A stretch of DNA of 64,000 bases from Pseudomonas paralactis (GCF_001439735.1 NZ_JYLN01000007.1:62001-126000); one strand, 5' to 3'. Positions 18,090-27,828 are shown, numbered from the stretch's first letter. Notes: a model not told the origin generated them from the sequence alone. A program made the numbers and translations.

Positions 18090-20156
18090 CTAAAGCATCG
18101 GTGTACTGCTTACCACCCGTAGCGCCAAGCCCTCATACGCATCCAGGGTGATGGTGAACTCACCTTCGGCAGTCAGATCACCCTCCACGCGCTCATTGAT
18201 GATGTCGACCACCGGCCCGGGCGCAATGTTAGGCAGGTGCAGGGATTCGGTGATCGGCGTGGCACCGAAGTTCAGCGCGGTGATCTGCGTCCCCTTACCC
18301 GCCGGCAGTTCATGGACCATAACCAGCAAACCTGGATGCTCGACATCCGGTATCAGGATCTGGCGGCTCGCGGCGATGTCGTAGGCGCGGCGTACGCTGA
18401 GGATTTTCTGCAATTGCGAGGCGAATGAATCCGGGTCCTGCAACTGGTGGTTCAGGCTGCCATACAGGCTTTTGGAGCGCGGCATCTGCCCGGCCGAGAG
18501 CTCGGCGTCGGGGTTCAGGTCCACCAGGTCGTAGGCGCCGCGGTGTATCCAGCGGGTATCGCCATCGGCCATCAAGTGCGCGACGTCTTCGGCCGCCAAC
18601 GGCAGTGCGCCCACCAGGTCCCAGCCGGATAACGCAAACACGCCAGGCTGCATGGCGTTGTACATCACCAGCAGTAAATGGATCTGGCGAATCTGCTGGA
18701 TATCCGCAGCAGTAATCGCCTCAAGGTCACGAATGCCCAAGGCGGCAGTGATGATGCTGACCGTGGTGCAGGACACGCCGTTGGTCACGAACTTGAGGTT
18801 GTACGGCGCATGTTCGCCGGTCAGGCGTTCGTACATCTGCTCGCGGATATGCTCGCGCAGGATGTTGCCGGGGAAGGTCTGCCCCTGGAACATGAAGCTG
18901 TCGTGGGCGTGCAGCGTCCAGAAGTGCACCAGTTCCAGGGTCAGTTCATCGTGGTTCTGTAGCGCGTGGATCAGCGAGCCTGGGTCGATACCCAGCGTGT
19001 GCATCTGGCGCAGCATCAGGCGCAGAAATTCTGTGTCGCCCATCAACAACGCGTGCTGGTAGGCAGGCCGGGTGATGAAATCATAGGACAGGTCGGCGCC
19101 GCCGTGGGACATGGAGGCAATGTCATCCACAGTCAGGTTGAGTTCCTGGAAGCTGAAACCACCGGCCTTGCGAATCGCCCCGCCGAGTAACTGGTTGCCG
19201 GTGATCGACAGCGGGTGGCTTTCCGACCAGGCCGTACCGTCCAACTTGCGCTCTACACCGAGAAACCCGTTGGCGTCCAGGCGCAGGATCTTCGCGCCCA
19301 TCACGTCAATGGCATGCAGCGCGTCGCCGATGATCATCTGCTGAGCCGCGAACGAGGGATCCAGCCAATTGAGCGACGGCTGGCCTTCCTTGAAGTAATG
19401 CAGGTACACCCAACGCCGTGGTTTGCCGTCTACGCCGACCACTTGCGGCGTGGCGCTCCAGTCAGTTTCCTTTACCCCCGGTTCGAAAAAGATCACCCGC
19501 TGCAACTGGCCGACGATGTAGTGCTTGTCGCGCAGCGCATCCACCTGTTGCGGGCTGAGGTTCTGTGCATCGCGGCCTTCGGCGACATCCGGCAGCAACG
19601 ACCAGTCTTCCTCACGGATTTCCACCATGTGGTAGAGCCCCGGATAGTCCTCATAGGCCATCTCCGCCAGGCGAAAGTCCGCGCCCTTGCCGGTATGGGA
19701 CGGGATCACATCGTCGATGATCACCGCATTGTGCGCGGCGGCCATGCGCGTCAATGCCTGCAACTGCGCCTCGGTGCCCAGTTGGGGGTCGATGTCGAAG
19801 CTGATGCGGTCGAAATTGCCGTCGATGGTCGGGGTATGCCGGGTGCCGGACAGGCCGCCGGATTTCTTCAGGGGGCCGTTGTGAATGCCCTGAATGCCGA
19901 TCTTCGACAAGGCGTGCCACAGGGTTTCATCCCCCAGCGCTTCGAGCACAGTGCCACCTTCGCGGGTGACAATCGAGGCTGGGTAGGCGGTGAACCATAC
20001 CGACGACAAGGCTGACGCATCACGCGGCCGGGTCTGCGCGTAGGGCTGCTGCCACAAGCGCCCTTGCCCGCAGTAGAGCCTGGCCCGCTGCCGCGCCGCG
20101 TGCAGCATGGACTGTTGCACCAGCCAGTTCACATGATCGTTATTCGCCGCGGTCAT
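18090..20156 (-). CDS. treS: Trehalose synthase (maltose alpha-D-glucosyltransferase), GH13
   Basis: 688 residues, a GH13 (alpha/beta)8 barrel enzyme. The nucleophile Asp lies in KILRLDANGF, the general acid region is around SFQELNLTVD, and the transition-state Asp pair shows as QNHDELTLEL, a motif typical of TreS. The length matches the 689-residue trehalose synthase I recall from P. stutzeri. It interconverts maltose and trehalose without phosphate or nucleotide. It stands alone, about 41 kb from the glgA-treZ cluster in this window. The ATG at 20156 opens MTAANNDHVNWLVQQ; no signal peptide is seen, so the enzyme is cytoplasmic. Confidence 0.85.
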   Translation of the reverse strand: MTAANNDHVNWLVQQSMLHAARQRARLYCGQGRLWQQPYAQTRPRDASALSSVWFTAYPASIVTREGGTVLEALGDETLWHALSKIGIQGIHNGPLKKSGGLSGTRHTPTIDGNFDRISFDIDPQLGTEAQLQALTRMAAAHNAVIIDDVIPSHTGKGADFRLAEMAYEDYPGLYHMVEIREEDWSLLPDVAEGRDAQNLSPQQVDALRDKHYIVGQLQRVIFFEPGVKETDWSATPQVVGVDGKPRRWVYLHYFKEGQPSLNWLDPSFAAQQMIIGDALHAIDVMGAKILRLDANGFLGVERKLDGTAWSESHPLSITGNQLLGGAIRKAGGFSFQELNLTVDDIASMSHGGADLSYDFITRPAYQHALLMGDTEFLRLMLRQMHTLGIDPGSLIHALQNHDELTLELVHFWTLHAHDSFMFQGQTFPGNILREHIREQMYERLTGEHAPYNLKFVTNGVSCTTVSIITAALGIRDLEAITAADIQQIRQIHLLLVMYNAMQPGVFALSGWDLVGALPLAAEDVAHLMADGDTRWIHRGAYDLVDLNPDAELSAGQMPRSKSLYGSLNHQLQDPDSFASQLQKILSVRRAYDIAASRQILIPDVEHPGLLVMVHELPAGKGTQITALNFGATPITESLHLPNIAPGPVVDIINERVEGDLTAEGEFTITLDAYEGLALRVVSSTPML

Positions 20157-20245
20157 AAGCTCGATACCTGTGGTGGTTAAAGGTTACTCGTAAGCATATG
20201 AGGGGCGTGCGCGCCATTCGTTGCATCGCAATGGGACGCTTATCC

Positions 20246-20345
20246 TGTAGGAGCGAGCTTGCTCGCGAAAAACGTCAACGATAACGCGTGCTTCCTGAAT
20301 GAACGCGGCGCGTGTGAGTTTTTCGCGAGCAAGCTCGCTCCTACA
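20246..20345. repeat. REPIN (inverted pair of REP sequences), copy 1
   Basis: Exactly 100 bp, starting TGTAGGAGCGAGCTTGCTCG and ending with its reverse complement; the middle carries the conserved AACGATAACGCGT and CTGAAT(A/G)AACGCG segments. It is of the type mobilised by RAYT transposases in P. fluorescens. Its right edge supplies the TAG stop of the AraC-type gene that ends at 20341. Confidence 0.93.
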
Positions 20346-21129
20346 TAAGACATTCACCTGCGCTGGCGCCTTGCGTTGCTTGCCGATACTGCCTGGGGGT
20401 GAACCCGGTGGATGCCTTGAACTGACGGGTAAACGCACTGTGGTCGGTGTACCCGCATTGCAATGCCACCTCGGTAATCGGCAGCTCGGTATGCAACAAG
20501 CTCCGGGCATGTTCCAGGCGCACTTTCTGGATCATCTGCCTGGGCGTCAGATGGAAGACGCGCTTGCAGTAGCGCTCCAACTGCGCCACGGAAATCCCGG
20601 CAATGCGCGTCAACTCACCGAGGGTGACGCGGCGGTTGAAGTGGGTGCGGATATGTTCATCCACCGCTGCCAGGCGTTGATAAGCCGGGTGAGTCTGGCT
20701 GGCCGATTGCAGGTCCACTGAAATCCCCGCCAAGCCGATGATCGCACCGAGCCGGTTGTACAGCGGCCATTTGTGCGTGAGGCACCAGCCGGGTTCGCGG
20801 GTGCCGTAGAGATGCAACTCAAGCTGGTCTTCCAGCACCTGCCCGCGTTCGAGCACGCGCCGATCCTGCTCGGTATAGCCCGGCCCCAGTTGCGCGGGGA
20901 ACACCTCGGCGCTGGTCTTGCCCAGCAGCGGCTCAAGCCGCCTGAGGCCGCAGCGCTGCACCAGAGTGCGGTTGGCGAGCACGTAGCGGGCATCGATGTC
21001 CTTGATAAAAATCGCCGCGTTGGGCAGCACGTCAAGCATCGGCAATAGCTGCTCTACCCCGCTTAACAGCTGCTCGATGCTGTCGGGGCGGCTGCCGTTG
21101 AGAAGGCTTGCAAACGCGCTGTGCAACAT
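20341..21129 (-). CDS. PAS-AraC transcriptional regulator of the hydroxyproline cluster
   Basis: 262 residues from the ATG at 21129. The frame is open to 21267, but that N-terminal extension looks non-coding. A PAS fold occupies about residues 25-140 (NAAIFIKDIDARYVLANRTL, then GLAGISVDLQ), followed by an AraC-type double helix-turn-helix (VTLGELTRIAGISVAQLERY, then ITEVALQCGYTDHSAFTRQF). It is divergent from the permease-epimerase-deaminase genes across 186 bp and is the natural candidate to regulate them. The inducer is unknown; hydroxyproline or its oxidised product is inferred. The stop codon lies within the edge of a REPIN. Confidence 0.88.
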   Translation of the reverse strand: MLHSAFASLLNGSRPDSIEQLLSGVEQLLPMLDVLPNAAIFIKDIDARYVLANRTLVQRCGLRRLEPLLGKTSAEVFPAQLGPGYTEQDRRVLERGQVLEDQLELHLYGTREPGWCLTHKWPLYNRLGAIIGLAGISVDLQSASQTHPAYQRLAAVDEHIRTHFNRRVTLGELTRIAGISVAQLERYCKRVFHLTPRQMIQKVRLEHARSLLHTELPITEVALQCGYTDHSAFTRQFKASTGFTPRQYRQATQGASAGECLM

Positions 21130-21315
21130 GACTTTCACCGCCCTTTTATTGATCGACGGCCAGCAGATTGCGCCATGTGCCTTGCGCTGTCGAGTACGGG
21201 AAATTGTGCTGAATTCGTCATTCATGCCCATGCAAAACATCAATCGCCGCCGGGCTGACGGGTTCACGATAGCGCCACTGCATGCCTATCCAATAACTCA
21301 CAAGAAGGCGCCGCT

Positions 21316-22941
21316 ATGTCAGGCCAAGGCAAGTTCAAGAAACAGCTGTCACTGATGGACCTCACCTTTATCGGGCTGGGGGCCATCTTCGGTTCGGGGT
21401 GGTTATTCGCTGCCAGTCATGTGTCGGCCATCGCAGGCCCGGCGGGGATTTTCTCCTGGTTGCTGGGTGGTTTCGCCGTGCTGTTGCTGGGTATTGTTTA
21501 TTGCGAACTCGGCGCCGCCCTGCCCCGCGCCGGTGGCGTGGTGCGTTACCCGGTGTACTCCCATGGCCCGCTGCTGGGCTATCTGATGGGCTTTATCACG
21601 CTGATTGCGTTTTCCAGCCTGGTGGCGATTGAAGTGGTCGCCTCACGCCAATACGCCGCCGCGTGGTTTCCTGAGTTGACCAAGGCCGGTTCCAGCGACC
21701 CGACCACCCTGGGCTGGCTGGTGCAGTTCGCGCTGCTGTGCCTGTTCTTTATCCTCAACTACCGCAGCGTCAAGACCTTCGCCATCGCCAATAACCTGGT
21801 GAGCGTGTTCAAGTTCATCGTGCCGTTGCTGGTGATCGGTGTGCTGTTCACCTTCTTCAAACCAGCGAACTTCCAGATGCACGGTTTTGCACCGTTTGGC
21901 CTGTCGGGCATTGAGATGGCGGTGTCGGCCGGCGGCGTGATCTTCGCCTACCTGGGCCTGACGCCGATCATTTCGGTGGCCAGCGAAGTTAAGAACCCGC
22001 AGCGCACCATCCCTATCGCGTTGATCCTCTCGGTACTGTTGTCGACCGCCATTTATGTGCTGCTGCAAACCGCGTTCCTTGGCGGTGTGCCCACCGAAAT
22101 GCTCGCCAACGGCTGGGCCGGTATCAGCAAGGAACTGGCCCTGCCGTATCGCGATATCGCCCTGGCGTTGGGCGTGGGCTGGCTGGCTTATCTGGTGGTG
22201 GCCGATGCGGTGATCTCCCCCAGCGGCTGCGGCAATATCTATATGAACGCGACCCCACGTGTGGTGTATGGCTGGGCGCAGACCGGGACCTTCTTCAAGA
22301 TCTTCACGCGCATCGATGAGAAGTCCGGCATCCCGCGCCCGGCGCTGTGGCTGACCTTTGGCCTGTCGGTATTCTGGACCCTGCCGTTCCCGTCGTGGGA
22401 AGCGCTGATCAACGTGGTATCCGCCGCGCTGATCCTGAGCTACGCCGTGGCCCCGGTGACCGTCGCCGCCCTGCGCCGCAATGCACCGGACATGGCGCGG
22501 CCGTTCCGGGTCAAGGGCATGGCGGTATTGGGCCCGCTGTCATTCATCATCGCTGCGCTGATCGTGTACTGGTCGGGCTGGAGCACGGTGTCGTGGCTGT
22601 TGGGCCTGCAAATCCTGATGTTTGTGGTGTACCTGCTCTGTGCACGCTGGGTACCGACCGCACACCTTAATCTCACGCAACAAGTGCGCTCCTCGGCCTG
22701 GTTGATCGGCTTCTACGCCGTAACCATCTTGCTCTCCAAACTCGGCAGCTTTGGCGGTATCGGCGTGATCAGCCACCCGTTTGACACGCTGGTCGTGGCG
22801 GCTTGTGCCCTGGGCATCTACTACTGGGGCGCCGCCACCGGCGTGCCGGCCCACCTGGTGCGTCTGGAGAGCGAAGACGATGAAAGCGAAGCGGTCGCTG
22901 ACGGCCACTACGACACCTCCCTCTCGGCGGCCACACACTGA
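21316..22941 (+). CDS. APC-superfamily amino-acid permease, probable hydroxyproline transporter
   Basis: 541 residues with about 12-14 hydrophobic segments. The first helix carries LMDLTFIGLGAIFGSGWLFA, the substrate-backbone binding motif region of APC transporters. Later segments include EIGLA-like and SVASEVKNPQRTIPIAL text typical of the family. The C-terminus is acidic (ESEDDESEAVAD). It is the first gene of the hydroxyproline operon; its TGA shares one base with an ATG at 22941, although the epimerase probably starts 12 bases later. Substrate is inferred from context. Confidence 0.9.
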   Translation: MSGQGKFKKQLSLMDLTFIGLGAIFGSGWLFAASHVSAIAGPAGIFSWLLGGFAVLLLGIVYCELGAALPRAGGVVRYPVYSHGPLLGYLMGFITLIAFSSLVAIEVVASRQYAAAWFPELTKAGSSDPTTLGWLVQFALLCLFFILNYRSVKTFAIANNLVSVFKFIVPLLVIGVLFTFFKPANFQMHGFAPFGLSGIEMAVSAGGVIFAYLGLTPIISVASEVKNPQRTIPIALILSVLLSTAIYVLLQTAFLGGVPTEMLANGWAGISKELALPYRDIALALGVGWLAYLVVADAVISPSGCGNIYMNATPRVVYGWAQTGTFFKIFTRIDEKSGIPRPALWLTFGLSVFWTLPFPSWEALINVVSAALILSYAVAPVTVAALRRNAPDMARPFRVKGMAVLGPLSFIIAALIVYWSGWSTVSWLLGLQILMFVVYLLCARWVPTAHLNLTQQVRSSAWLIGFYAVTILLSKLGSFGGIGVISHPFDTLVVAACALGIYYWGAATGVPAHLVRLESEDDESEAVADGHYDTSLSAATH

Positions 22942-22952
22942 TGGAACCTTCC

Positions 22953-23879
22953 ATGAAGCGTCTGCATGTAATCGATTCCCACACCGGTGGCGAACCCACG
23001 CGCCTGATCATGAACGGCTTCCCGGCCTTGGCGGGCACTACCATCGCCGAGCAGCTCGAAGATCTGCGCACTCACCACGACCAATGGCGCCGTGCCTGCC
23101 TGCTGGAGCCACGGGGCAACGATGTGCTGGTCGGCGCGCTGTACTGCGCGCCGGTCACACCCGGCGCCACCTGCGGGGTGATTTTTTTCAACAACGCCGG
23201 CTACCTCGGCATGTGTGGGCACGGCACCCTCGGCCTGGTGGCCTCGCTGCATTACCTGGGGCTTATCGCCCCTGGCGTCCACACCATCGACACACCAGTG
23301 GGCACGGTGACGGCCACGCTGCACGAGGATGGCGCGGTGACCCTGCGCAATGTGCCCGCCTATCGTTACCGCCAACAGGTACCGGTGCAGGTGCCTGGGT
23401 ATGGCGAGGTGCGGGGCGACATTGCCTGGGGCGGCAACTGGTTCTTCCTGGTGTCGGACCACGGCCAGGCGTTGCAGATGAGCAACGTTGACGCCTTGAC
23501 CGACTACACCTGGGCGATGCTCAAGGCTCTTGAGGCCCAGGGTATTCACGGTGCAGACGGCGCGTTGATCGACCATGTCGAGCTTTTCGCCGATGACGCC
23601 CATGCCGACAGCCGCAACTTCGTAATGTGCCCCGGCAAAGCCTATGACCGCTCCCCCTGCGGCACCGGCACCAGCGCCAAACTCGCGTGCCTGGCCGCCG
23701 ATGGAAAACTCGCGGCGGGGCAGATCTGGGTACAAGCCAGCATCACCGGCAGCCAGTTCCAGGGCCGCTATGAATGGGACGGCGAACGCGTAAGCCCCTT
23801 CATTACTGGCCGCGCCTTCATGACCGCCGACAGCACTTTGCTGATCGACGAGCAGGACCCTTTTGCCTGGGGCATTTAA
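22953..23879 (+). CDS. lhpA: 4-Hydroxyproline 2-epimerase
   Basis: 308 residues from the ATG at 22953. This start places the two proline-racemase-type catalytic cysteines at Cys88 (GMCGHGT) and Cys236 (SPCGTGTSA), exactly the numbering known for Pseudomonas 4-hydroxyproline epimerases; an ATG at 22941 would add four residues. It converts trans-4-hydroxy-L-proline to cis-4-hydroxy-D-proline in the cytoplasm, the first step of the pathway. The downstream genes encode the next steps. Confidence 0.95.
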   Translation: MKRLHVIDSHTGGEPTRLIMNGFPALAGTTIAEQLEDLRTHHDQWRRACLLEPRGNDVLVGALYCAPVTPGATCGVIFFNNAGYLGMCGHGTLGLVASLHYLGLIAPGVHTIDTPVGTVTATLHEDGAVTLRNVPAYRYRQQVPVQVPGYGEVRGDIAWGGNWFFLVSDHGQALQMSNVDALTDYTWAMLKALEAQGIHGADGALIDHVELFADDAHADSRNFVMCPGKAYDRSPCGTGTSAKLACLAADGKLAAGQIWVQASITGSQFQGRYEWDGERVSPFITGRAFMTADSTLLIDEQDPFAWGI

Positions 23880-23912
23880 GCCCCTTATTTAAATGAACCT
23901 GGAGTGAGTACC

Positions 23913-24860
23913 ATGAGCGATAACATCTTCACCGGCTGCATGCCCGCCCTGATGACACCCTGCACCGCCGGGCGCACGCCCGACTTCGACGCGCTGGTCG
24001 CCAAGGGCCGTGAGCTGATCGACATCGGCATGAGTGCGGTGGTGTATTGCGGCTCCATGGGCGACTGGCCGCTGCTCACCGAGGCCCAGCGCCAGGAAGG
24101 CGTGGCGCGCCTGGTCGCGGCGGGTGTGCCGACCATCGTCGGCACCGGTGCGGTGAACAGCCGTGAGGCCGTGTCCCACGCAGCCCATGCCGCCCAGGTC
24201 GGCGCCCATGGCCTGATGGTGATTCCCCGCGTGCTGTCCCGAGGCGCTTCGGTCACCGCGCAAAAGGCCCATTTCGCTGCGATCCTCAAAGCAGCGCCCA
24301 ACCTGCCGGCGGTGATCTACAACAGCCCCTACTACGGGTTCGCCACCCGCGCCGATCTGTTCTTCGAACTGCGCCGCGAACATCCGAACCTGATCGGCTT
24401 CAAGGAATTCGGCGGCGGCGCCGACCTGCGCTACGCCGCAGAAAACATTACCTCTCAGGACGATGACGTCACGCTGATGGTTGGCGTGGATACGCAAGTG
24501 GTACACGGTTTCGTCAATTGCAACGCCACCGGCGCCATTACCGGTATCGGTAACGCGCTGCCACGAGAAGTGCTGCAACTGGTGGCCCTGAGCAAAAAGG
24601 CCGCCAAGGGCGATGCCAAGGCGCGCCGCCAGGCCCGGGAACTGGAAGCTGCGTTGGCGGTGCTGTCATCGTTCGATGAAGGCTGCGACCTGGTGCTGTA
24701 TTACAAGCATCTAATGGTGCTCAACGGGGACAAGGGTTACGCCCTGCACTTCAACGAAACCGATGTGCTCAGCGCTGCCCAGCGCCGCTATGCCGAGCAG
24801 CAGTACGCGCTGTTCCGCCAGTGGTATGCCAGCTGGTCGGCTGAACAAAACGTCGCCTGA
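23913..24860 (+). CDS. lhpC: Delta1-pyrroline-4-hydroxy-2-carboxylate deaminase (DHDPS family)
   Basis: 315 residues from the ATG at 23913, with GGAG at 23901-23904; an in-frame GTG at 23904 overlaps that site and is not used. It is a class I aldolase-type barrel: the Schiff-base Lys164 sits in IGFKEFGG and the catalytic Tyr in YNSPYYGF (Tyr140/141). It deaminates the product of D-hydroxyproline oxidation to alpha-ketoglutarate semialdehyde. It lies between the epimerase and the semialdehyde dehydrogenase, and a REPIN follows 5 bases after its stop. Confidence 0.92.
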   Translation: MSDNIFTGCMPALMTPCTAGRTPDFDALVAKGRELIDIGMSAVVYCGSMGDWPLLTEAQRQEGVARLVAAGVPTIVGTGAVNSREAVSHAAHAAQVGAHGLMVIPRVLSRGASVTAQKAHFAAILKAAPNLPAVIYNSPYYGFATRADLFFELRREHPNLIGFKEFGGGADLRYAAENITSQDDDVTLMVGVDTQVVHGFVNCNATGAITGIGNALPREVLQLVALSKKAAKGDAKARRQARELEAALAVLSSFDEGCDLVLYYKHLMVLNGDKGYALHFNETDVLSAAQRRYAEQQYALFRQWYASWSAEQNVA

Positions 24861-24865
24861 TTTTC

Positions 24866-24965
24866 TGTAGGAGCGAGCTTGCTCGCGAAGGTCGTTAACG
24901 ATAACGCGTTCATCCTGAATAAACGCGTTATATGCACTTTTTTCGCGAGCAAGCTCGCTCCTACA
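24866..24965. repeat. REPIN, copy 2 (inside the hydroxyproline operon)
   Basis: Exactly 100 bp, with the same outer 24-base arms and the same inner AACGATAACGCGT and CTGAATAAACGCG segments as copy 1. It sits in the 133-bp gap between the deaminase and the aldehyde dehydrogenase genes, where the transcript would form a long stem. Confidence 0.93.
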
Positions 24966-24993
24966 ACAACCCTCTATTTACCTGGATGCCCCC

Positions 24994-26565
24994 ATGACTC
25001 TGACAGGCAAGATGCTGATCGGTCAGCAATCCCTTCATGGCCGTCGCGATGCAATCCGCGCCATCAACCCCACCACCGACACGCCACTGGACCCCGCCTA
25101 CGCCGGCGGCGATGCCAAACACGTAGACCAGGCCTGCGCACTGGCCTGGGCTGCCGTCGATATTTATCGCGAAACCTCCCTGGCAGATCGCGCCAGGTTC
25201 CTTGAAACCATCGCCGACAACATCGAGGCCTTGGACGAGGAACTGATCGAGCGCGCCATCGCCGAAACCGGCCTGCCGCGCCCGCGCATTCAAGGCGAGC
25301 GCAGCCGCACCTGTGGGAAGTTGCGCACCTTTGCCCGCACCGTGCGCCTGGGCGAGTGGCTCGACGTACGGGTCGATAACGCGCAACCCCAACGCCAACC
25401 CCTGCCCCGTGCCGACCTGCGCCAGCGCCATATCGCCCTGGGCCCGGTGGCGGTGTTTGGTGCCAGCAACTTCCCCTTGGCCTTCTCCGTGGCGGGCGGC
25501 GATACCGCGTCGGCGCTGGCAGCCGGTTGCCCGGTCATCGTTAAAGCTCATAATGCCCATCCCGGCACCAGCGAGCTGGTGGGCAGCGCCATTGCACAGG
25601 CCGTTAAACAGTGCGGCTTGCCCGAGGGCGTGTTTTCACTGCTCTATGGCTCGGGTAATGAGTTGGGTATCGCACTGGTGACCGACCCGCGTATCAAGGC
25701 CGTGGGTTTCACCGGTTCACGCAGCGGCGGTATCGCCCTGTGCCAGGCTGCGCAGGCACGCGCGGAGCCGATCCCGGTGTACGCAGAGATGAGTTCCATC
25801 AACCCGGTCTATTTGTTTGCTGCCGCGCTTGAAACACGAGGTGAACAATTGGCCGGGGGCTTTGTCGCGTCCCTCACCCAAGGCGCCGGCCAGTTCTGTA
25901 CCAACCCTGGCCTGGTGATCGCTGTGCAAGGCCCAGCACTGGAGCGCTTTATCCATGTCGCCAGTGATTTGCTCAGCCGCTGTCCAGCCCAGACCATGCT
26001 CACCCCGAGTATCTTCAACGCCTATGAAACCGGCGTGAGTGCCCTGGCCAAACATGCCCGGATCGCCGCCAAGGGCCTGGCGGCTACTGGGCCAAACCAC
26101 GGCCAGGCCCACCTGTTCGTGACCCAGGCTCCGGCCTTTCTGAGCAACGTACATCTGCAGGCCGAAGTGTTCGGTGCGACCTCGCTGGTGGTGGAGTGTA
26201 AGGATGCCGAGCAAGTACGCCAGGTATCAGAGCACCTGGAAGGTCAACTCACGGCCACCCTGCATATCGATGACCACGACCTGCCACAGGCCCGGGCCCT
26301 GCTGCGCGTGCTGGAGCGCAAGGCCGGGCGCCTGCTGGTCAACGGCTGGCCGACCGGCGTGGAAGTCTGCGACGCGATGGTGCACGGCGGGCCCTTCCCG
26401 GCGACCTCGGATGCGCGCAGCACCTCGGTGGGCACGGCGGCGATCCACAGGTTCCTGCGGCCGGTGTGCTATCAGGATTTCCCGGACGCCTTGCTGCCCG
26501 CTGCGCTCGGGCACGACAACCCGCTGGGGCTGCGGCGCCTGCTTGATGGCCAGAGAGAGGCGTAG
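24994..26565 (+). CDS. lhpG: Alpha-ketoglutarate semialdehyde (2,5-dioxopentanoate) dehydrogenase
   Basis: 523 residues, an NAD(P)-dependent aldehyde dehydrogenase. The catalytic Cys302 is in QGAGQFCTNPG and the general base Glu265 in PVYAEMSSINP; the cofactor loop shows as VGFTGSRSGG and the N-terminal GASNFPLAF motif is present. It oxidises alpha-ketoglutarate semialdehyde to alpha-ketoglutarate, feeding the TCA cycle. It lies after the deaminase and 2 bp before the FAD oxidoreductase gene. Relatives act in glucarate and arabinose pathways, but the context makes hydroxyproline the likely source. Confidence 0.9.
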   Translation: MTLTGKMLIGQQSLHGRRDAIRAINPTTDTPLDPAYAGGDAKHVDQACALAWAAVDIYRETSLADRARFLETIADNIEALDEELIERAIAETGLPRPRIQGERSRTCGKLRTFARTVRLGEWLDVRVDNAQPQRQPLPRADLRQRHIALGPVAVFGASNFPLAFSVAGGDTASALAAGCPVIVKAHNAHPGTSELVGSAIAQAVKQCGLPEGVFSLLYGSGNELGIALVTDPRIKAVGFTGSRSGGIALCQAAQARAEPIPVYAEMSSINPVYLFAAALETRGEQLAGGFVASLTQGAGQFCTNPGLVIAVQGPALERFIHVASDLLSRCPAQTMLTPSIFNAYETGVSALAKHARIAAKGLAATGPNHGQAHLFVTQAPAFLSNVHLQAEVFGATSLVVECKDAEQVRQVSEHLEGQLTATLHIDDHDLPQARALLRVLERKAGRLLVNGWPTGVEVCDAMVHGGPFPATSDARSTSVGTAAIHRFLRPVCYQDFPDALLPAALGHDNPLGLRRLLDGQREA

Positions 26566-26567
26566 CC

Positions 26568-27815
26568 ATGGCCCAGCCCAATCAAGCAGACATTGTGGTG
26601 GTCGGCGCCGGCATTATCGGCGTCGCCTGTGCCTTGCAGCTGGCACGCCAGGGCCGCCAGGTGCTGGTAGTCGACGCGCAGGCGCCGGGCATGGGCGCCT
26701 CCTACGGCAACGCCGGTCACCTGGCGACGGAGCAGGTATTTCCCATTGCCGACTTGTCGATCCTCAAGCGCTTGCCGGCCATGCTGCTGGACCCCATGGG
26801 CCCACTGCGCCTGGACTGGACCTACCTGCCCCGCGCCCTGCCCTGGTTTATTCGCCTATTGTTGAATCTGCGACCGGCAAGCTATCGGCGCACCGTGGCC
26901 GGTATTCGTGCGCTGAACGAAGCCAGCCTGGGGGCGTGGCAACGCTTACTGCGCTCTATCGGGCAAACGCATTTATTGCGTGAAGACGGTTCGCTGCTGG
27001 TGTTTGAGCGCGCCGAATCCCGAGCTGCCATCGATGCGTTGCAGCAGCGCATGTCTGGGCAAGGCGTAGCGGTGAACTTCTGGAGCGGCGATGCGGTGCG
27101 CAAGGCCGCGCCACAACTGAGCGACGCGATACAAGGCGGATTGTTCTTCCCCGCTACCGGACACTTTCTCGACCCTTACACCGTGGTGGGCGAACTGGTG
27201 AACGCGGCCAAGGCCGAGGGCGTGCAATTTCTGCAGCAGCGCGTGTTGGATGGACGCCTTGAGGGCAACGGCGTTTCACTGATGACCGACCACGGCGTAC
27301 TGACGGCACGCCAAGTACTGATCGCCTGCGGTGCGCACTCGGCCAAACTCACCGCCGCACTGACCGGCAAACAGGTGCCGCTGGACACCGAGCGCGGTTA
27401 TCACTTGATGCTGCCCCACGAGCATCAGCGCCTGCCCTTTGCCGTCACCTCGCTGGAGCGCAAGTTCATCATGACGCCCATGACCGGCGGTTTGCGCCTG
27501 GCCGGAACAGTCGAATTCGCCGGCCTCGACCGCCCGGCCAATATGCAACGGGCCTGGCAACTGCACCGCTTGAGCAAAGGGCTGTTTCGTCACGACCTCA
27601 GCGACCGTGGCGCCACGCCGTGGATGGGGTTTCGGCCGTCCCTGCCCGACTCGCTGCCGATCATCGACCGGGTGTGCAACGGTAAAGTACTGCTTGCGTT
27701 CGGGCACCAGCATTTGGGGCTGACGCAGGCGGCGGTGACGGCCGAAAGGGTTGGGCAGCTGGCGGCGGGAGAGTCGGTGTCTGAGTTAAAGCCCTATCGA
27801 CTCGATCGGTTCTGA
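26568..27815 (+). CDS. FAD-dependent D-hydroxyproline dehydrogenase
   Basis: 415 residues, DadA/glycine-oxidase-like. The dinucleotide-binding fold is at the extreme N-terminus (IVVVGAGIIGVACALQLARQ). Toward the end WMGFRPSLPDSLPIID and FGHQHLGLTQA mark the FAD-binding C-terminal region of this family. It oxidises cis-4-hydroxy-D-proline to pyrroline-4-hydroxy-2-carboxylate, passing electrons to the respiratory chain. It is a single-subunit type, as known in P. putida, in contrast to the three-subunit enzyme of P. aeruginosa. The start is 2 bp after the preceding stop. Confidence 0.88.
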   Translation: MAQPNQADIVVVGAGIIGVACALQLARQGRQVLVVDAQAPGMGASYGNAGHLATEQVFPIADLSILKRLPAMLLDPMGPLRLDWTYLPRALPWFIRLLLNLRPASYRRTVAGIRALNEASLGAWQRLLRSIGQTHLLREDGSLLVFERAESRAAIDALQQRMSGQGVAVNFWSGDAVRKAAPQLSDAIQGGLFFPATGHFLDPYTVVGELVNAAKAEGVQFLQQRVLDGRLEGNGVSLMTDHGVLTARQVLIACGAHSAKLTAALTGKQVPLDTERGYHLMLPHEHQRLPFAVTSLERKFIMTPMTGGLRLAGTVEFAGLDRPANMQRAWQLHRLSKGLFRHDLSDRGATPWMGFRPSLPDSLPIIDRVCNGKVLLAFGHQHLGLTQAAVTAERVGQLAAGESVSELKPYRLDRF

Positions 27816-27828
27816 GAAAACCGGCCTG

